64,000 bases of DNA from an uncultured Phascolarctobacterium sp. (lineage in GTDB: Bacteria > Bacillota > Negativicutes > Acidaminococcales > Acidaminococcaceae): the NCBI GenBank assembly GCA_947630795.1, contig CANRJC010000009.1, positions 1 through 64,000 on the forward strand, given 5' to 3'. The translations under genes and the position numbers were made by a program. A model generated the notes under the pieces. The model was not told where the DNA came from. It ran no database searches and was given only the letters and a program-made list of their open reading frames with translations. The first letter of the stretch is position 1. Each line of letters starts with the position of its first letter. Positions 31,900 to 41,098 of the stretch are shown in pieces.

Positions 31900-33024
31900 T
31901 TATCGATCTTTATTCCCCTCGCTGCCCTCGTTCTCTTTTTTATCCAAAAGCAACGCCGCCCATTCTTCCAAGCTGTATTCGTTCAAATTTTCGAAGAACT
32001 GCCGTCTGGCGGGGTGAACGGGCATCGACTTTGCCACCGCCAAATTATATCGAGCTCCTTTGGCGAAGTCCGTAGCTAAGATCTCCGCATTCTTTTTGAT
32101 CGCATCGAAGAGAGCCTGCCCTTTTTCGGTGTTGATGATGGTGAGGGTCACTCCCTTGTCGTCGTCGAAGTCGGGGAATTGTTTATCTATGCCCCAGTAA
32201 TCGGCGATGGTGAGGTCTGCCAAACTGCGCCTGTCGTTAAAAGCGCAGTCGGAGCAGGAAGGCCTTGTGCAGACAGAATTCAAAAAAAGACGCATGTAAG
32301 GCTCCCGCCTCTTTGTATCCCCGAAGCAATGATGGGCGGTGTAAAAAAGAGTGTGCCCGTTCTTCCAACCGTTCTCTTTGCTGCGGAAGCGAACGGCAGT
32401 GACCGGCTCCCCTGCCTGCGCCGCTATTTCCTTTAAATGTTTGCGGTAAACTGCCGGGCTGGGCACACCGTGGCACACCACATCCACCGTGTAAAGATCG
32501 TCGTAAGGGCGGCGCAAAAAACCTTTCAATCCGGCGATCTGACAAGGGGTGCCGCAAAAAAGCACCGTCTTGCCCTCTTTCAGTAAAACAGCCGTCTCTT
32601 TAAAGCAATCGCCCAGCAAACTTTGCACATATTTAGAGCCTCGCAACCGCGGCAATTCCCTTTCGCTGTCTATTCTGATGTGGCGCACGTTGAGCTCTTC
32701 ATCCAAAACGGCGCCGTACACGCAGCCGCCTCTTTTGAGCACTGCTTGCGCCAACAGTGTGAAGCAGCCGCCGCTGGAGGAGGTGAGCCTCACCTCTTCA
32801 TCTTTGTTCTTCAGGCCGTAGACCCCCGACAGCGAGTGCCTGGCAGGTCTATGCAGCAAAGGGCAAACTTTTTCGCAAAGCCCGCACTTGATACAACTTT
32901 TTTCATCGGCTCGCGGATAAAGAAAGCCCTCGTCGTCGGGTCTCAATTCGATGCATTTTTTCGGGCAAACGGAGGCGCAGGCACCGCAGCCGCAGCAGGC
33001 CGACTTATCGTCGATCAGGATCAT
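31900..33024 (-). CDS. F420 hydrogenase/dehydrogenase beta-subunit-like protein
   Basis: A 374-residue protein. Two ferredoxin motifs open it (Cys10, 13, 16, 20 and Cys44, 47, 50, 54). Then come the FrhB N- and C-terminal domains, with SSSGGCFTLLA, LRGSKYVQS, GTPCQIAGLKGFL and NSVCTRPSCSDCAFNDR. Bacterial members often sit in polysaccharide clusters, sometimes with polysaccharide pyruvyl transferases, and are thought to carry electrons to a flavin. The galE-galU-manB genes just upstream support a glycan-related role. Its own reaction is unknown. Confidence 0.82.
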   Translation of the reverse strand: MILIDDKSACCGCGACASVCPKKCIELRPDDEGFLYPRADEKSCIKCGLCEKVCPLLHRPARHSLSGVYGLKNKDEEVRLTSSSGGCFTLLAQAVLKRGGCVYGAVLDEELNVRHIRIDSERELPRLRGSKYVQSLLGDCFKETAVLLKEGKTVLFCGTPCQIAGLKGFLRRPYDDLYTVDVVCHGVPSPAVYRKHLKEIAAQAGEPVTAVRFRSKENGWKNGHTLFYTAHHCFGDTKRREPYMRLFLNSVCTRPSCSDCAFNDRRSLADLTIADYWGIDKQFPDFDDDKGVTLTIINTEKGQALFDAIKKNAEILATDFAKGARYNLAVAKSMPVHPARRQFFENLNEYSLEEWAALLLDKKENEGSEGNKDR

Positions 33025-33092
33025 ATTTTATTCCAACTCCTCTTTTGGGTGAAAAAGGCTGCCCGGGGCAGCCTTAATGTTTTCCGAATGCA

Positions 33093-34091
33093 TCAATCGG
33101 CGAAGCCGTGAGGATGAGCCTTGTGCCAGCGCCAAGCGCTGGCGATGATGTCCGTCAGGCGAGAGCGAGAAGGCCGCCAGCCCAATTCCTCTTTTATCTT
33201 CTCCGAAGATGCCACCAGCCCGGCCGGGTCTCCCGGCCGTCTGCTGCCTATGACCACGGGGAAATCGATCTCTGTCACCGCCTTGGCTTCTTTGATCACT
33301 TCACCTACACTGAAGCCCTGTTGACTGCCCAGATTGTAGATGCGGCTGCCGCCGCCCTGCAACAAATGTTTGAGCGCCAGCACGTGAGCCTCGGCCAAGT
33401 CGCACACGTGGATGTAGTCGCGGATGCAAGTCCCGTCGGGAGTGGGGTAATCGTCCCCATACACCTGGATGTTTTGACGCAGGCCCAAAGCCGTCTTCAA
33501 GATCAAAGGGATGAGGTGGCTTTCGGGCCTGTGGTCTTCGCCGATAGCTCCGCCGGGAGAAGCCCCGGCCGCGTTGAAATAACGCAAGGCCACATAGTTA
33601 AGGCCGTAGGCAGCAGAATAATCAGCCAACATCCCTTCGATAGTAAGTTTGGTGCGCCCGTAAACATTGGTGGGGACCGTGGGGCTGTCCTCTTTGATGG
33701 GAAGAGCCTCCGGCTGACCGTATACGGCGGCGGTAGAACTGAAGACCAACCTCTCTACACCTTGGGCCCGCATGGCCTCCAATAAGCAAAAGCTGCCCAC
33801 CACATTGTTGTGATAATATTTGGCCGGCTCTACCATGGATTCGCCCACCAGGGAGGAAGCGGCAAAATGCATGACCCCTTCGATGTCGTATTCTTCTAAA
33901 ATATGGCGAACAAAAGCCGTGTCGTGGATATCCCCTTCGATCAACTGTACATCTTCGGGCACCGCAGCGGCGTGACCGGTAGATAAATTGTCGTAGACTA
34001 CGGGGCAGTAGCCCTGCTGTCGAAGAGCTTCCACCACATGGGAGCCTATGTAACCGGCGCCGCCGGTGACCAGAACGGCGGTCTTACTCAT
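33093..34091 (-). CDS. galE: UDP-glucose 4-epimerase
   Basis: A 332-residue extended SDR interconverting UDP-glucose and UDP-galactose. NAD motif TGGAGYIGSH (residues 9-18), active-site Ser in FSSTAAVYG and YGRTK (Tyr-xxx-Lys), plus the YFNAAGASPGGAIGEDH stretch. It overlaps galU by 8 bp with AAGGAGG ahead of its start. Forms a galU-galE operon that provides UDP-galactose for envelope polysaccharide. Confidence 0.95.
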   Translation of the reverse strand: MSKTAVLVTGGAGYIGSHVVEALRQQGYCPVVYDNLSTGHAAAVPEDVQLIEGDIHDTAFVRHILEEYDIEGVMHFAASSLVGESMVEPAKYYHNNVVGSFCLLEAMRAQGVERLVFSSTAAVYGQPEALPIKEDSPTVPTNVYGRTKLTIEGMLADYSAAYGLNYVALRYFNAAGASPGGAIGEDHRPESHLIPLILKTALGLRQNIQVYGDDYPTPDGTCIRDYIHVCDLAEAHVLALKHLLQGGGSRIYNLGSQQGFSVGEVIKEAKAVTEIDFPVVIGSRRPGDPAGLVASSEKIKEELGWRPSRSRLTDIIASAWRWHKAHPHGFAD

Positions 34092-34974
34092 GCTGTCCGT
34101 CCTCCTTAGCCAACAGAGCCTTTAAATAAGTCAAAAACCCTTCCCGCAACTCGGGCCGCTTCAGGGCCATCTCGACCGTGGCTTCCAAAAAACCCTGCTT
34201 GTCGCCCACATCATAGCGCCGTCCCGCAAAGTTATAAGCATAAACAGGCAGACTGCGGCCCAATTCCCGCAGGCCGTCGGTCAGTTGTATCTCCCCGCCT
34301 CTGCCTCTGGGAGTTTTTTCCAAAATAGGAAAGATAGCCGGGTCGATGATGTAGCGCCCCAACACCGCGAGCCGCGAAGGGGCATCTTCGGGCCGGGGTT
34401 TTTCTACCATGTCCGACACTTTGAAGGCCCGAGGATCGGCTGTAGGCTGAGCAGCCACGATGCCGTAAGCCGAAACTTTATCGGCCGCTACTTCCTGCAC
34501 GCCCAAAACTGTGGCGCCGGTCTGCTCGTAGTAGTCCATCAACTGTTTGAGCACAGGCACCGGGGCATCCACCACATCGTCGCCCAACAGTACTGCAAAA
34601 GGTTCGTTGCCGATGAATTGCTTGGCACAGAGCACCGCATGGCCCAGTCCTTTGGGCTCTTTCTGGCGAATGTAATGGATGCTGATGTCGGAGATAGCTC
34701 TTATCATCTGCAGTTCATCGGTCTTCCCCGTTTCCTGCAGGTGCAGTTCCAGTTCTATGCTGCGGTCGAAGTGATCCTCGATGCTCCTCTTGTTGCGGCC
34801 GGTGATGATGAGGATCTCCTCTATGCCCGAGGCCAAGGCTTCTTCGATGATGTACTGGATAGTGGGTTTGTCCACTATGGGCAGCATCTCTTTGGGCGAT
34901 GCCTTGGTCGCCGGCAAAAAGCGAGTCCCCAATCCCGCTGCCGGGATGACGGCTTTACGTACTTTTTTGATCAT
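34084..34974 (-). CDS. galU: UTP-glucose-1-phosphate uridylyltransferase
   Basis: A 296-residue nucleotidyltransferase making UDP-glucose. N-terminal VIPAAGLGTRFLPATKASPK holds the nucleotide-binding and catalytic residues. LLGDDVVDA, EKPRPEDAPS and GRYIIDP match GalU. AAGGAG lies 9 nt upstream of the start. Operon with manB upstream (22-bp gap) and galE downstream. Confidence 0.95.
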   Translation of the reverse strand: MIKKVRKAVIPAAGLGTRFLPATKASPKEMLPIVDKPTIQYIIEEALASGIEEILIITGRNKRSIEDHFDRSIELELHLQETGKTDELQMIRAISDISIHYIRQKEPKGLGHAVLCAKQFIGNEPFAVLLGDDVVDAPVPVLKQLMDYYEQTGATVLGVQEVAADKVSAYGIVAAQPTADPRAFKVSDMVEKPRPEDAPSRLAVLGRYIIDPAIFPILEKTPRGRGGEIQLTDGLRELGRSLPVYAYNFAGRRYDVGDKQGFLEATVEMALKRPELREGFLTYLKALLAKEDGQHE

Positions 34975-34996
34975 ACACGATTCTCCTTTATCCCTT

Positions 34997-36364
34997 TTAT
35001 GCTTCTTTGCCTCCTATCAGCTCCAACACTTCCCGTGTTTTTGCTTTTAAGAGTTCTTTATCGCCTTTGCTCTCCACGTTGAGCCGTAAGACCGGCTCTG
35101 TATTGCTGGCCCGCACATTGAAGCGCCAACGATCGTAACCTACGGACAAACCGTCCAAACGGTCTTGCTCACCGTCGGCGTAGCGGGCAGCCAAAGCAGT
35201 CAGCACGGCAGCACTGTCTTCCACCTGCCGGTTGATCTCGCCGCTGCACGGATAAAGAGCCATTCGTTTTTGCACCGTTTGGCTGAGACTTTTGCCGCTG
35301 CTGCTGAGCAATTCGGCCACCAAGAGCCAAGGTATCATACCGCTGTCGCAACAGGTGAAGTCGTGAAAATAATGGTGTGCGCTCATCTCACCGCCGTACA
35401 ATACGCCTTCGTCCCGCATGCATTGCTTCATAAAGGCATGACCGCTTTGACAGCGCACCGGCACGCCCCCATGGGCGGCGATGATATCTTCTGTGTTCCA
35501 AACTAAACGAGGATCGTACATGATCTTGGCCCCGGGCTGCTTTTGCAAAAAAGCTTCGGCCAAAAGCCCGACGATGTAATAGCCTTCGATGAACTCTCCC
35601 TTCTCATCGAAAAAGAAACAGCGGTCGAAGTCTCCGTCCCAAGCCAGGCCCAAGTCGGCTCGCGAGGAACGGACCAAAGCCTCGGTAGCTCCCCTGTTGT
35701 TTGGAAGCAGAGGATTGGGCACGCCGTTGGGAAAATTTCCGTCAGGTCCCATGTTGATAGAGGAAAATTTAAAAGGCAAACGCTCGGCGAGTTCTTCGAC
35801 GATCGGGCCGGCCCCGCCGTTGCCCGGGTTGACTGCTATGTGCAGAGGTCTCAGCTTATCCACGTCGATATATGTGAGCAAGTGATCGATGTAATTGGGA
35901 ACGATGTCCACCTTCGTCACTTTACCTCTGCTCTTGCCGGCGACTGTTTGATGTCCGAAGTCGTTCCCCGTCACCATGGCGCCGATCTCTTTTAGTCCGG
36001 TGGCTGCTGAAATGGGCCGGGCCCCCTTGCGCACCAGCTTCATGCCGTTATAGTTTTTGGGATTGTGGCTGGCAGTGACCATGATGCCGCCGTCGGCATT
36101 CAAATAAGAGGTGGCAAAATACACCAGCTCTGTCCCGCACAGCCCGATATCCAAAACGTGGCTGCCCCCGTCCCGCAGTCCCTCGGTGAGAGCGTCAGTC
36201 AGCTCCGGCCCGCTGAGACGGATATCGTGCCCCACCACTACGGTCTCGGCCGCCAACATGGCCGAAAAGATGCGGCCCAAACGATAGGCCAACTCTTCGT
36301 TTACCTCTTCGGGGTAAAGGCCGCGGATATCATAAGCCTTAAACGCTTTGTTGCTTACTTCCAT
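34997..36364 (-). CDS. manB: Phosphomannomutase/phosphoglucomutase
   Basis: A 455-residue alpha-D-phosphohexomutase. The phospho-serine is Ser99 in TASHNPKNYNG; the Mg loop is DGDFDRCFF; the sugar-specificity loop is GGEMSAHHYF; and the phosphate-binding loop is RASNTEPVLR. Together these match the bifunctional ManB/AlgC group converting mannose-6-P or glucose-6-P to the 1-phosphates. It heads the manB-galU-galE run. The start at 36364 has GGGAGA upstream; an in-frame ATG at 36379 is an alternative. Confidence 0.92.
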   Translation of the reverse strand: MEVSNKAFKAYDIRGLYPEEVNEELAYRLGRIFSAMLAAETVVVGHDIRLSGPELTDALTEGLRDGGSHVLDIGLCGTELVYFATSYLNADGGIMVTASHNPKNYNGMKLVRKGARPISAATGLKEIGAMVTGNDFGHQTVAGKSRGKVTKVDIVPNYIDHLLTYIDVDKLRPLHIAVNPGNGGAGPIVEELAERLPFKFSSINMGPDGNFPNGVPNPLLPNNRGATEALVRSSRADLGLAWDGDFDRCFFFDEKGEFIEGYYIVGLLAEAFLQKQPGAKIMYDPRLVWNTEDIIAAHGGVPVRCQSGHAFMKQCMRDEGVLYGGEMSAHHYFHDFTCCDSGMIPWLLVAELLSSSGKSLSQTVQKRMALYPCSGEINRQVEDSAAVLTALAARYADGEQDRLDGLSVGYDRWRFNVRASNTEPVLRLNVESKGDKELLKAKTREVLELIGGKEA

Positions 36365-36472
36365 GATCTTTTCTCCCATCTCTTCATCCGCGATCCCGGC
36401 CGCTCGCAGTCGGGCCGGAGCTCATCAAGCATCGTTATTCTATACGAGCAAAGCAAAGTCCTGCTCTGCCGT

Positions 36473-37249
36473 TCACAGCTTATAGTCTCTGCGGGCCAGC
36501 ACCTCTTCGGCGGCAGCCCCCAGATAAAAACGCATAACACTGAAAAAGGGCAGGCAATTCCCTTCCTCATCCGGCTGCAGCCATTCTTCTGCCAACAAGC
36601 GGTGAACTTCTTCCGGGTCCATGCCCTGATCGATGTAGTGCACTTCATCGTCGAAGAGGGTGCGTATCACCTCCAAGCGCATCCTTTTCAGGCGAGAACA
36701 ATTCAAGTTCAGCTCGGCGATGGTGTTTTGCGCCGGCCGTATCAGCTCCGGCGGACAGGTCTTTTCATCTACGGCCATGGCTCCGTCATAAAAATTGTAG
36801 CGGAAGATGCGGGCTCTGGCGGGCAAGAGCAAAGGATTGAGGATGCGCCCTTCTATCTCTTTGTTGCCCTTTAAAACATCGCAGCTCCTGTCTCTTTGTT
36901 CGGGGCTGAAGCGCCAGTCTGCATCTCCCACGTTGGGCTGACTTCCGCCGTGGCACACCCCCAGCATGTTGCGCCAATCTAAATGAAAGTTATGAGCTCC
37001 GGGTTTGCTGGCAGACTTGGGATAAAAATGCTCCACGCGGAAATCGTCTACCTGTCCCGGCCGCAGCGCCTCTTGAATGGCGATCTCGCAATAAGCGCAG
37101 AGGCCGTGCTGATCTTCCAAGATAGCTCGCTTCACCGCCTGATAATTGGCTCGGCTGTGACGAAATGCTTCCCAAGTCCCGTCCGGGAAACGCTGCCGAT
37201 AAGTTTTCAGTCTCTCCGGCTCTTCTGCCCGTTTCTCTACGTGCTTCAT
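36473..37249 (-). CDS. ptuB: HNH endonuclease, PtuB-like (TIGR02646 type)
   Basis: A 258-residue nuclease with an HNH/zinc core: Cys51-Cys54 (CAYCE), His74 in RVEHFYPKS, and DWRNMLGVC (Cys99). This is the TIGR02646 pattern, found as PtuB in Septu and in retron-associated systems. Its ATG overlaps the ATPase stop (ATGA), so the two proteins should be made together. In Septu the nuclease is held by an ATPase complex and degrades DNA during phage infection. Defence is inference from family and partner. The C-terminal ~120 residues are helical without clear motifs. Confidence 0.8.
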   Translation of the reverse strand: MKHVEKRAEEPERLKTYRQRFPDGTWEAFRHSRANYQAVKRAILEDQHGLCAYCEIAIQEALRPGQVDDFRVEHFYPKSASKPGAHNFHLDWRNMLGVCHGGSQPNVGDADWRFSPEQRDRSCDVLKGNKEIEGRILNPLLLPARARIFRYNFYDGAMAVDEKTCPPELIRPAQNTIAELNLNCSRLKRMRLEVIRTLFDDEVHYIDQGMDPEEVHRLLAEEWLQPDEEGNCLPFFSVMRFYLGAAAEEVLARRDYKL

Positions 37250-38532
37250 CTGCTTCTTCTCCCGGCCCGCCGCAGACGGATATCCATGTCGGCCCGCAAA
37301 AGCGCCGGTTCTTTGCCCTGCGACCATTCATTCAGAATTTTTCGCAGGCTTTGAGCTTCTTCGCTGTCCCAGCGGTCTTGGGCGACCAGCTCGAGATAGC
37401 GATGCAGTTGCTGCACTATGGGCAGATTGGCGGCTCTCGTTTCCACATGCTGGATATCTTTCAGCAGTTGATAGCTTTCCGCTCCCAAAGAGAAACCGGG
37501 CCGGCGGACCCACACTTTGCCCCGTTCTTCTTTATCCCATTCCAAAATACGGATGGAAGAAGCAGGCACAGTGCTCAGCACCTGAGGCGAGTGGGTGGTG
37601 AGGATGAACTGTACTTGCGGGAAGATAGCCGTAAGATCGCCGACGATGGTCTGCTGCCAAGCGGGATACAAATGCATGTCCACTTCATCGATGAGGACGA
37701 TGCCGGGGGTGAGTTGCGGTGCTTTTCGCCCCAGTTGAGGGTTGAGGCGCACCATGCGGTAGGCTATGTCCGTCACCATGGATATGATAGCCCGCGACCC
37801 GTCGCTCAATGCATCGGTGATGGGCAATTCGCCGTAATCGGGATGAGTGACCACTATTTTATCTATGGCCTCATTGTAACGCGGGCTGCTCCATCCGGTG
37901 TGAGCCAAGCAAATATTCAAAGCTTCGTCCACCGCCGCCAAAAGTTCTTCGTCCCGGCAATCGCGCAGCCAACCCAAAAATGTGTTGTATGAACTGCTGG
38001 GCTCCAAACATTCTATATAACCGCGCAATCTGCCGGGGACCGACTGATATTTTTGCAAAAGGCTGCTGTCCTGCCAGATCCTCTGAGTGCCGTAATAGCC
38101 CAGCACCGGCAGCACCAGCGCTTCGTTGGTCTGCCAAGTTTTGAAATTTTCCACGAGGGCGGCGCCCCGGCCGTCATCGGCGACGTTGTAGCTGAGCTCG
38201 TCTTCCCCGTCCAAACGGCAACTCCAACTGAAAGTGTTCCCTTCGTCTAAACAGCCCTCGGCGTGGATGACAACAGGATAGCGAGCCTCCATGCCTTTGA
38301 TGCGCCGTTCTTGATCGTAAAAAAGGATGTTGCGGGCATCGCCGGAGGAAATTTTGCCGGCCTGCAAGCCGAAAATGGTCAGATAAGGAGCGAAGGCCTT
38401 GGCCAAAGCATCGAAGATCGCCGTCTTGCCCCGGCCGTTATCTCCCACTATCACCGTCAGCTTCGGTTCGAAATCCATATCCAGTTTCTCATAACAGCGA
38501 AAATTTTCCAGATGCAGGCTTTTGATATACAT
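37246..38532 (-). CDS. ptuA: RecF/SMC-like ATPase, PtuA-like
   Basis: A 428-residue ATPase. Walker A GDNGRGKTAI (residues 30-39), signature ALSDGSRAII (241-250), Walker B GIVLIDEVDMHLYP (277-290) and H-switch LTTHSPQVL (311-319). N-terminal LHLENFRCYEKLDM is typical of the overcoming-lysogenisation-defect/RecF AAA group. The middle (100-230) has no domain I can name. Start 38532 has AAGG 6 nt upstream, so the longer frame is rejected. With the HNH gene it forms a two-gene operon matching PtuA-PtuB. No reverse transcriptase or retron RNA lies beside it. Confidence 0.82.
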   Translation of the reverse strand: MYIKSLHLENFRCYEKLDMDFEPKLTVIVGDNGRGKTAIFDALAKAFAPYLTIFGLQAGKISSGDARNILFYDQERRIKGMEARYPVVIHAEGCLDEGNTFSWSCRLDGEDELSYNVADDGRGAALVENFKTWQTNEALVLPVLGYYGTQRIWQDSSLLQKYQSVPGRLRGYIECLEPSSSYNTFLGWLRDCRDEELLAAVDEALNICLAHTGWSSPRYNEAIDKIVVTHPDYGELPITDALSDGSRAIISMVTDIAYRMVRLNPQLGRKAPQLTPGIVLIDEVDMHLYPAWQQTIVGDLTAIFPQVQFILTTHSPQVLSTVPASSIRILEWDKEERGKVWVRRPGFSLGAESYQLLKDIQHVETRAANLPIVQQLHRYLELVAQDRWDSEEAQSLRKILNEWSQGKEPALLRADMDIRLRRAGRRSR

Positions 38533-38570
38533 GGGACACCTTCTTCGCTTTTGAAATCTTCTGCCGCCGC

Positions 38571-39677
38571 TCACTTTTTCTTCTTATCTTTTTTATTTTT
38601 ATCTTTGTTTTTATCGTCGCCCTCGGCAGCGCTCGCATTGGCTATCTCGGCCCACTTGCGCAGCAAAGAGGTGCAGGCCGCGGCGTAACTGCCGGCATCG
38701 GGGCTGATCCCCTGGGCATCCTGAGCGTAGACGCGCAGCAGTTGGATGTCGTCGTAATAGAGGTCGGCGCTGGCCCCACGATCGTAGACCAAGAAGCGGT
38801 TGGGATCGATGGGCCCCCGCTGCCTGGCCACCCAGAGGCCGCCGGCCAGCATATACGCCCGATAGGCCGCCTTGGTGTTGCCGATGCTGCGGGAGATGTT
38901 GAAGGTCCAAGCTCCCTCTTTCACGGCGGCGGTTTCGCCCTCCACCGTCACTTCCGGCTTGATCTTCATTTTTTTCAGCAGCTTCCACTGCCGCTCCACC
39001 CGCTCCTCCGGCTCGGGATGGCTGGAGAAGAGGCCGTAGTTACTGCCTCCCCCCTGTTTCGCCAGATCTTCCAGTTTGGAAGCGGTGATCAGCATCGAAT
39101 AGGGGTTGTAGCCGGCCTTCACCGTGTTGTAAAAACCTTCTTTGTCCGCGCCTCTCTCGTCGGTGCGGCTGTAGCCCGCAAAAAGAGCTTGTTGGGCCAC
39201 GGACACCAAGCCCAAGCCCTCGCCTCTGGTGGCGACGGCCAAGAGCACCGTAGTCAAAAGTTGTTTCTCGATAGCGTTGACTGTGTGCCTCTTGGCCACA
39301 TGACCGATCTCATGGCCCAATACGCCCGCCAGTTCTGTATCGGTGGGCATGTAATCCAATAGGCCCTTAAAAACATAGATGAAGCCGCCGGGACAGGCCA
39401 GCGCGTTCACTTCGTTCACGTTGAGCACTTTAAACGTGTAATCGAGATCGGTGCGGCCACACACCGGCACCAAACTTCGGCCGATGCGCTGCACTCTTTC
39501 GTTGGCTTCGTAGCCTTGATAGAGGCCGTACTGAGCTTCCAGTTTTTGCGCCGTGGCCTTCCCCATCTCTATCTCCTGCTGCTTGCTGATGAGGAAGCCG
39601 GCCTGAGCTGGCTGAACAGAGACGAAACTTACCGTCAGCACCAGAGCCGCCCAAAAAATGCCGAAATATTTTTTCAT
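38571..39677 (-). CDS. M48-family metalloprotease, exported
   Basis: A 368-residue protein with a signal peptide (cleavage after AQA26) and an M48 zinc-protease domain. HEIGH at His122-His126 supplies two ligands; the third is a Glu in DERGADKEG. The C-terminal half (about 240-345) looks like a separate beta-rich domain, and the tail is lysine/aspartate-rich (DDKNKDKNKKDKKKK). It is probably a periplasmic or surface quality-control protease. Transcribed alone, 38 bp upstream of the PtuA start in the reading direction, so read-through into the ptu pair is possible. Confidence 0.87.
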   Translation of the reverse strand: MKKYFGIFWAALVLTVSFVSVQPAQAGFLISKQQEIEMGKATAQKLEAQYGLYQGYEANERVQRIGRSLVPVCGRTDLDYTFKVLNVNEVNALACPGGFIYVFKGLLDYMPTDTELAGVLGHEIGHVAKRHTVNAIEKQLLTTVLLAVATRGEGLGLVSVAQQALFAGYSRTDERGADKEGFYNTVKAGYNPYSMLITASKLEDLAKQGGGSNYGLFSSHPEPEERVERQWKLLKKMKIKPEVTVEGETAAVKEGAWTFNISRSIGNTKAAYRAYMLAGGLWVARQRGPIDPNRFLVYDRGASADLYYDDIQLLRVYAQDAQGISPDAGSYAAACTSLLRKWAEIANASAAEGDDKNKDKNKKDKKKK

Positions 39678-39767
39678 CAGATCTTTTTCTCCTCGATAGA
39701 CCTTGCGGGGCTTGGCGAGAGCTTTTTACAGCTTCCGCTTTTTGAGAGTTGCCTTTTGACAGTCGAT

Positions 39768-40910
39768 CTATATTGCTCCCATTTGCCGCAATTTTATGAT
39801 CTCGTCTACGCTGTAGCCTAAGTTCGTCAAAATATTGGCGCTGTGTTCTCCGAGCCGCGGCGCCCGCCGCCTGATGCTGCCCCCTTGGCCGTCGAATTTT
39901 ATCGGGGCGCCCAGATAACGGACCGTCCCCAGGTCGCTCTCTTGTTCGGTGAGCAGGCCTTCCTGCTCCGTCAGAGGATCGGCCAAAGCTTCTTTCAACG
40001 TGTGAACGGGTGTGACGCAGATCTCTTCGCCGCCCAAAAGTTCCAGCCATTCTTTTAAAGTTTTTTCCGAAATTTTAGCGGCGATGAGGCGGCCGATCTC
40101 TTCTGTGTGTTCGAAGTCGAATTGACGCTCTTGCAATTCGGGCAACTGCAAAAGTTTACAGAGGCTGCTCCAAAATTTCGGCTCGATGGTGCCCACGGTC
40201 AAATAGCGGCCGTCGCGGCAGCGGTAAACGTTGTAATAGTGGCCGGCCCGGCCGAAGCTTCGGCCTCCCTCTTCTTCGCAGCCCCACAAACTCGAAGCGG
40301 CGGTAGACTGCAGGCTCAAGGCCGTGGCGTATAGATTCACGTCGATGTGGCGGCCCGGCCCGCCTCTTTCTCGCTCGAGCAGATTCATGCAGACGGCGCT
40401 CAAAGCATTGAGGGCGCTGCCCAAGGCGCTTTCCTGCACATTGCTCACGCAGGGCGTCCCTTCTTCGCCGAAGTCGTTGAGACCGGCGAGACCGGTGACG
40501 TTGAGATCGTGGGCCGGTTTGTGACAGCGCTGCCCGAAACCGGTGATGGAACAATAAACGAGCCCGGGGTTGAAGCTGTGGACCTCTTCGAAGCCCAGCC
40601 CGTAGCGGGCGAGATAGCCCGGGCGAAAGCCTTCCAAAAAAACGTCGGCCTTGCTCAAAAGCTCCAGCAGGATCTGCGCGCCCTCGGGCTTTTTGATATC
40701 CAGCGCCAAGCCGAACTTGTTGCGGTTCAGCATCAGGTGCCAATAACTCATGTTCTCTTCTTTGGCCGGGAAGAAACGGCGGGTGCCGTCTCCGGCCAAG
40801 TCTTCGACTTTGATGACCGTGGCGCCGTAATCGGCCAGCAGCATGCCGCAGTATTGGCCCGGCAGCCATTTGGAAAAATCGACGACGGTGATGCCCTCTA
40901 AGATGCCCAT
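39768..40910 (-). CDS. CaiB/BaiF-superfamily CoA enzyme (racemase-like)
   Basis: A 380-residue protein of the CoA-transferase family III/alpha-methylacyl-CoA racemase fold. The N terminus (VVDFSKWLPGQYCGMLLADYGATV) and LNRNKFGLALDIKKPEG match the family. His134-Asp135 (AHDLN) match the racemase His motif. At the position of the catalytic Asp of transferases and racemases there is Glu160 (NVQESALG). So it may be a racemase-like enzyme rather than a CoA transferase. No acyl-CoA metabolism genes are adjacent. Confidence 0.82.
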   Translation of the reverse strand: MGILEGITVVDFSKWLPGQYCGMLLADYGATVIKVEDLAGDGTRRFFPAKEENMSYWHLMLNRNKFGLALDIKKPEGAQILLELLSKADVFLEGFRPGYLARYGLGFEEVHSFNPGLVYCSITGFGQRCHKPAHDLNVTGLAGLNDFGEEGTPCVSNVQESALGSALNALSAVCMNLLERERGGPGRHIDVNLYATALSLQSTAASSLWGCEEEGGRSFGRAGHYYNVYRCRDGRYLTVGTIEPKFWSSLCKLLQLPELQERQFDFEHTEEIGRLIAAKISEKTLKEWLELLGGEEICVTPVHTLKEALADPLTEQEGLLTEQESDLGTVRYLGAPIKFDGQGGSIRRRAPRLGEHSANILTNLGYSVDEIIKLRQMGAI

Positions 40911-41004
40911 TTTTCTTTGACTCCTGCTTGATGCATTGCTCTCTTTTATTTTTAAAAACTTCTACGCGTTCCCTTTTTTCCCTGCCTTCGCCTTCCCTGC
41001 ACCC

Positions 41005-41034
41005 TTGATTTTGCGACGGCGGCGATGATATAAT
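41005..41034 (+). promoter_or_regulatory. Promoter of the thiW-arsR operon
   Basis: TTGATT (41005-41010), 18-nt spacer and perfect TATAAT (41029-41034) on the + strand. Just downstream an inverted repeat, TTGCGT (41039-41044) and ACGCAA (41061-41066), could be a hairpin or an operator. Confidence 0.75.
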
Positions 41035-41098
41035 GAAGTTGCGTTTTCGTCTGTTGCTTTACGCAAAATTTTTCGACGCAAAGAGTGAGGCACAAGCG

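Noticed and set aside
36473-38532. Retron with PtuAB effector
   Set aside because: No reverse transcriptase gene or msr-msd-like structure in the flanks.
40911-41098. Thiamine riboswitch ahead of thiW
   Set aside because: Conserved THI-box core sequences are absent.
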